From positions 20,178,046-20,242,045 of the forward strand of contig JACGWO010000007.1 in assembly GCA_034509735.1 (NCBI GenBank): a DNA stretch of 64,000 nucleotides, in the 5' to 3' direction. Positions 59,623-64,000 of this stretch are shown here, piece after piece. The stretch comes from Sesamum alatum. Its lineage: Eukaryota; Streptophyta; Magnoliopsida; Lamiales; Pedaliaceae. The notes beneath the pieces were generated by a model, which worked only from the letters and a program-made list of their open reading frames with translations, was not told the origin of the DNA and did no database searches. How positions within the stretch are numbered: position 1 is the first letter of the stretch; the number at the start of each line of letters is the position of its first letter. A program made the position numbers and the translations under genes.

Positions 59623-59627
59623 TGGGA

Positions 59628-60796
59628 AGCATGTGACTGGTAGTTGATGGTTGGAAATCACCAGGCAATATGGCAGATCATGGCTGGAAACTGTTCTAAG
59701 ATATGTGTGGCAATTTAGGACAGTTTCAGTCGGTTTGCCTAGCAGTTGGGGTTGTCAACTGGCAATGCTTTGTATATTGTAGCTTTAGCTCAGCTTTGCT
59801 GATTTTGTGAGACATGGACAAAGTCTATTGTATTAAAAACCTAAGAACTCTTTGTATTTTGACTAACGGTAATAAAATATAAGGTTGGCTTCAGCCGTAG
59901 ATTGTTGTGTTGCTGAAGTTGATAAATTATTACGTTCTTGCATGCTTAATTGTGTGATTCTTGTCCTACTTACCCAAAATTCATACACGATAGTTGAGTT
60001 TCTAAGGAAGGTTGACTAGCTTTGAGGAAGCTAGGCCGCATAGACGTTTGACAGATTCCGCTACATTAAAGAACCCCATTGACAATAGGGCTAGTTGCCC
60101 TCTCTCCCTCCCCTCCGACAGCAAGAAGCTACGTCTCCCCGTCGGGGAAGGAGTCCGCTACCTCCTCCTCCTCTTCCTCGTCCGGAACGTCTTCGCCCTC
60201 AGATAGTTCGTCCCGCAAGCTGCATTGCTCTTCTGCCACCTTCCTCAGACGCCACCTACGAACCCCTCCGTGCGAAAGCGGACCAGAGCCCGACCCTCCA
60301 AAGGTAGCTCACAAGGATCCTCGCCTGGCGGTCGTTGCCCTATCAACCTTACATACTCATTTGAGGATGCCATTTCATGAAGCAAACAAAATAATGTAAG
60401 AAAGGAAGAAGAGGTAAAAGAAAATATGCGAGACGAAGATGGTTTTTACTTACTAGAATGCAGACACAAGAGAACGAGAAGGAAGTAAGTCTGGAGAAAA
60501 GTTAAAAGGAAGAGAAGGGGCAGAAATGGTGGTCAATCATGGACGTGCCATGTAACTGCCAACTGTTGGGCGTTACCAAAGAAGGTGGTTACACAATGGG
60601 GCAATTTATCAATAACCGACCCCCCCCCCCCCCCACACGAAAGGTGTCAGCTCACAGTCGTCAAATCCTGCCTGACACCGTTTTCAAATCCGAGAGGATT
60701 GTTTCTCTTACTTAAGGGTGAAGACTGTTGGAATTCAAAGGGATGCATTCTATGAAGGAGCGCCGAAACCCTCTCCTTCTTAAAGAGGGGAGGACT
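59628..60796. other. Mostly unrecognised sequence beyond element C
   Basis: The first part continues the interrupted D leader or its host. It has AATAAAAT near 59870 but no coding signal I recognise. From about 60000 the composition changes: a GC-richer, pyrimidine-rich stretch, a run of 15 C (60620-60634) and a purine-rich AAAGAGGGGAGGA before 60797. It matches none of the other elements in this window. Confidence 0.5.
60127..60370 (-). pseudogene. Possible small frameshifted coding fragment, unknown
   Basis: From ATG at 60370 the minus strand reads MASSNEYVRLIGQRPP, then ELPLEGRALVRFRTEGF. A one-base shift near 60255 leads to a second frame with LRKVAEEQCSLRDELSEGED followed by VPDEEEEEEVADSFPDGET and a stop near 60127. 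The end is strongly acidic. I do not recognise it. It could be a gene fragment, part of another retroelement, or chance. Confidence 0.25.
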
Positions 60797-61240
60797 GAAT
60801 GGTGTCATCGTTATCAGACTGGAAGCTAGCGTCGCTAAAGCCTTCCAGAATTAGTTCTCCATTGCCATAGACTAGGAACATTTCCTTAGTCCTTCTTAGG
60901 TACTTAAGGATGCCCTTAACAGCATTCCAATGTGCCTCTCCTGCGCAGGACTGATATCTGCTTGTTACGCTCAAAGCGTATGCAATGTCAGGCCTAGTGC
61001 AGTGGACCGCATATTGTATGCTACCTACGGCGGAGGCATAGGGGATGACCTTTATCCTTTCAAGTCCCTCATCAGTCTTTGGGGGCTGTTTCTTGGATAA
61101 CTTGATCCCATGCCCCATTGGAAGGAATCCTTGTTTGGAGTTGTCCATTCGGTATCTCTTTAGGACTTTCTCCATATACGAGTTTTGGGTGAGTCCTAAC
61201 ATCCTTTTAGATCTGTCCTGACAATCTGGATGCCTAGGAT
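60797..61240 (-). pseudogene. pol: Copia RT C-terminal part and start of RNase H
   Basis: The frame reads RMLGLTQNSYMEKVLKRYRM, PYASAVGSIQYAVHCTRPDI, ILKYLRRTKEMFLVYG and FSDASFQSDNDD without internal stops. It is well preserved but ends at the junction near 60797, where about seven unrelated residues follow. The upstream half lies beyond the nested LTR. Confidence 0.9.
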
Positions 61241-62127
61241 GTAGGTGTTAGAATAGGTGACCATGTAAGCCAATTTTGGCGGTATATGTAACCTATGTCT
61301 AGACAATTATAGTGTTTGATAAATCATTAATGAATAAAGAAGTGAATTTCATTTGGCATCACTTTGTTTGTGTTCACTTATATTTGTTTTCCATATCTGT
61401 TCACTACGCAAACAAAGCCCACGGACTGAGAATCAATTTCGGCGACTGGGACTACGCTTGGAGGTAGGTCCATGGAATCAGTCTTCCCGAATCAGTCCGG
61501 AAATCTCCAAGTCAAGGAATCCCGAAAATGGGTACCGGGATTCCATTTGAGACTTGCACTAAGCACCTGCTGTCGTGTTTCATCGACGGGTGCGAGGGTC
61601 GTCTAAGCAGTGTTAGTGGGTTAGCATGCTAGGACGCAGCTGACTGAGGTGACTCGTGGGAACCGTCTTACGGAGGACCTTGAGTATGGTCTGCTAGGTA
61701 TGACGTATATTCCCGGTTCCAACGGTACAGGTCAAGTCCTTTGACTTGAGGAATTGCTGAGTTTACCTGTACATCAGGGCTGTATCTTAGATATGGTGAG
61801 AGATTGCCAGAATTCTCTTTGGTAGTCATAAGCCATGTCTAGTGCAGTTCTGGTGTGCAAAGTGACAGTAGTTTCCAAGAAAGGATCTGTCTCCTGTCAA
61901 TAGGTTTTGGCAGTTGAGTCTCATGTATACTCTAGGTCTTGTCCCTAAAACTGTGGCCACAGTGACTGAACAGAAGGGAAGGATTCCCTTGCGGCGTTTA
62001 GTGAGGACAGACGACACTTAGGTCCAAAATGGGTACCTGCATTATCCGTGCCCTAGACTCTAAGTGATGAGACCGAAGACAGAAGGACAAGTGTACTGTT
62101 AGAGCCTAAATGTTCATCCCTGAATAT

Positions 62128-62181
62128 TTCACCTAGTCTCTAGTGCCATGGACCGTTGCTAGATGGCCACCCATGGTAACG
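62128..62181 (+). other. Most conserved LTR block (example copy)
   Basis: TTCACCTAGTCTCTAGTGCC is followed by ATGGACCGTTGCTAGATGG and CCACCCATGGTAACGG. The same block is present in every LTR long enough to contain it, across L1-L4. It has two CCATGG palindromes and CCGTT / AACGG arms. Confidence 0.75.
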
Positions 62182-62529
62182 GAAGGATTCTAGGAATCCG
62201 ACCAAGTCTAGCTGAAAGGTGAACCTAAAGAGTCACACACTATCCACACACATTTAGATATTTAATTAGGAATTAAATATTGGAGTGAAGGAATGATTAA
62301 ATTGGATTTAATCGGGTCCTTTATTTTTCTTGGAGAAATAATTCCTTCTATTAGATATAAGGAATTAAATTGATAAATTAGATTTATCAAAGGGATTTAT
62401 TTAATGGGCTTAAATAATATTTATATTTATTTTAGCCTCTTGGAAATATTTAAATAGGTTTTAAATATTCCATTAAATTAAATTAAATCAACGGTTTGAG
62501 ATCAATGGGAGAGATGGATGGCTAGGATT

Positions 62530-62592
62530 GTTTGACTAGGTCAAAACACTACTTTGACTAGGACTTTGACTAGGTCAAAATCCTAGTCAAAA
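62530..62592 (+). promoter_or_regulatory. Cluster of TTGAC (W-box-like) motifs in an L2 LTR
   Basis: About six TTTGACT, GGTCAAA or AGTCAAA motifs in 60 bp, lying 50-110 bp upstream of a TATA box. WRKY binding is inferred from the motif only. Confidence 0.55.
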
Positions 62593-62637
62593 TTAGAGTT
62601 CTTGAAAGAGGAGTTTAAAGAGGATTAGACTCCTCTT

Positions 62638-62647
62638 CTATATAAAC
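62638..62647 (+). promoter_or_regulatory. LTR TATA box (L2)
   Basis: CTATATAAAC, followed by a pyrimidine-rich CTCTCTC stretch from about 62710, resembles a plant core promoter. Confidence 0.6.
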
Positions 62648-63095
62648 CCCCTAGCATCCTACAAGTTGAAGGATGATGAAATTCCAACACACACAACACA
62701 CACACACAACTCGGCTCTCTCTCCCTCTATCTCGTCCGCCCTCTCTCTCTCTCACACACTCCAAGAAAATTATTTTTCTTTGTTCTCTTGTTCTTGGAAC
62801 ATTAGAACTTGATGAATCAATACCGTTAATTCATAACGTGTTGTTGATTCATCCACTCCAAAATATAAAACTTGTTCGTTGCTAGCACGACGTGCAAGAT
62901 ACGTGGGTGGATCGTGTGTTACGATTTGGAGGGTCTCAAGAACGAGATCTTGGTGCAAAACGGGCAACAACGCGTGTACCGTTGAAGACGAAAACGACAA
63001 CGGTAGGTCTCGTTTATGATTTTCGTCCCTTTTAATTTTCTACCCTATGGCCTCCATGAATCTTTATGTTTTATTATCATGAGATACACCGAACA

Positions 63096-63208
63096 CCCGG
63101 AATTTCAAAGGCACACCCTTTGAAACGTGTTCTTTAATTTAAAGCATGTTTAAATTCCGCATTTATTTTTTAATTATACCGCGCTTCCGCATTCGCGCTT
63201 TTCCCGGG
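63096..63208 (+). other. Terminal stem structure of an L2 LTR
   Basis: TTTCAAAGG (63103-63111) pairs with CCTTTGAAA (63117-63125) around CACAC. CCCGGAA (63096-63102) can pair with TTCCCGGG (63201-63208) with one bulge. Confidence 0.6.
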
Positions 63209-63233
63209 ACGATCCACAATTCCTTTCAGTAGG

Positions 63234-64000
63234 AGGCTTCACCCAAGTCCTTCATGGAAAACTGGGTTGACAACCATGCTTTTGTGTTTCCTAACATTCT
63301 GACGTCATTACTAATGAGCAGAATGTCATCCACATAAAGCACTAGGAACACTATTGAGCTCCCACTGACCTTCTTGTATACACAAGGGTCGGATTCATTT
63401 TTTTTTTTTTATGAAGTCATATCCCCCGTATTACTTCATCAAATCGAATGTTCCAACTTCGGGAGGCTTGTTTGAGCCATAGATGGACTTCTGGAGGCGA
63501 CAGACTTTCTGTTCTTCTCCAGTGACCGTGAAACCCTGCGGCTGATCCATATAGATCTCTTCTTCAACGAAACCGTGAGGAAGGCCGTTTTAACGTCCAT
63601 CTGCCATATCTCATAGTCATACCATGCTGCTATGGCGAGCAGAATCCGAATGGACTTAGCCATGGCTACAGGCGAGTAGGTATCCTCAAAATCGACCCCG
63701 GGTCGTTGAGTGTATCCCTTAGCTACAAGCCTAGCCTTAAAGGTTGTGACTTCTCCATCAACGCCAAGTTTGCGCTTGTAGACCCACTTACAGCCCACTG
63801 GCTTAACACCTTTCGGTGGATCTACGAGACTCCAAACTTGGTTTTCGCTCATGGAGTCCATTTCGACTTTCATGGCCTCAAGCCATTTCCCGGAGTCGAT
63901 GTCAGACATCGCTTCTCCATAAGTCTTAGGATCGTTATCCAAAAGATCGATCGCACCTAGAAAGCCATATCTCATTGGAGGTCTGGGACTCTCTAGTGGA
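63234..64000 (-). pseudogene. pol: Copia RT N-terminal part
   Basis: The frame from about 63975 reads DNDPKTYGEAMSDI, WVYKRKLGVDGEV, FKARLVAKGYTQRPGVDFED and WQMDVKTAFL. A one-base deletion near 63575 then shifts it out of NGFVEEEIYM. A T13 run at 63398-63410 marks another indel, and the YVDD region is out of frame. It is nearly identical to 52117-52569 of C, so the two copies are closely related. Confidence 0.9.

Larger units (their letters stand above)
61246..63228 (+). mobile_element. Nested solo LTR (L2) in copia pol
   Basis: A complete 1983-bp LTR flanked by perfect GTAGG duplications at 61241-61245 and 63229-63233. Removal restores the RT text seen at 51850-51870. Opposite orientation to its host. 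Confidence 0.95.
60797..64000 (-). mobile_element. Copia pol fragment, minus strand, split by a solo LTR
   Basis: Element sequence covers 60797-61240 and 63234-64000 and runs off the window. Its downstream end (RNase H, LTR) is cut at 60797. Confidence 0.85.

Overview
This window is repeat-dense nuclear DNA from a flowering plant. It is almost wall-to-wall LTR retrotransposons, and I found no intact host gene, rRNA gene or true tRNA gene. The evidence for a plant is the Ty1/copia gag-pol and chromovirus-type Ty3/gypsy proteins, initiator-Met-tRNA primer sites (TGGTATCAGAGC), AT-rich flanks and a plant-style tRNA-derived SINE. The gag type resembles copia gags I associate with asterids such as the Lamiales, but that is memory, not a search result. 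One run of exactly 500 N (35732-36231) is an assembly gap.

Layout. 1-3733: 3' part of a decayed copia (+) with its L4-type LTR. 3751-6976: an L2-type LTR split by a solo L1 LTR. 6977-23315: copia A (+; L3 LTRs at both ends, primer site, gag, 3' pol). Its middle is replaced by copia B (-, 12117-20376), whose own LTR holds another solo L1 LTR. 23316-30586: two gypsy chromovirus copies in opposite orientation, (-) gag + LTR then (+) pol + LTR. 30587-36374: L4/L3 copia debris with a nested solo LTR and the N gap. 36375-39300: a SINE-like unit and a probable second gypsy-type LTR. 39301-44727: copia F (+, decayed). 44728-45853: gypsy gag-protease fragment. 45854-46524: L4 LTR piece (-). 46525 onward: copia D (+), interrupted by full-length copia C (-, 49017-59622, target-site duplication TGGGA). 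59628-60796: mostly unrecognised sequence. 60797-64000: copia pol (-) split by a solo L2 LTR.

L1 to L4 are my labels for four LTR subfamilies of one copia group. All begin with a form of TGTTRGAATAGGTGACC and end near CTTTCA or CCTTCA, but they diverge inside. Every coding region is broken by stops, frameshifts, deletions or truncation. The best preserved frames are the gag-protease-integrase frame of B (12117-13863) and the reverse transcriptase piece within 63439-63975.

The least ordinary signals are structural. (1) A hairpin near the 3' end of every LTR changes stem sequence between subfamilies but keeps its pairing and an nACAC loop. (2) A pair of CACGAGTCGTG palindromes about 80 bp apart lies in the untranslated leader before gag. 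(3) GC-rich, hairpin-forming islands of very different length sit in otherwise AT-rich leaders. (4) A non-autonomous L4 lineage shares one pol deletion. (5) Several inverted junctions place homologous gag or LTR sequences in opposite orientation.
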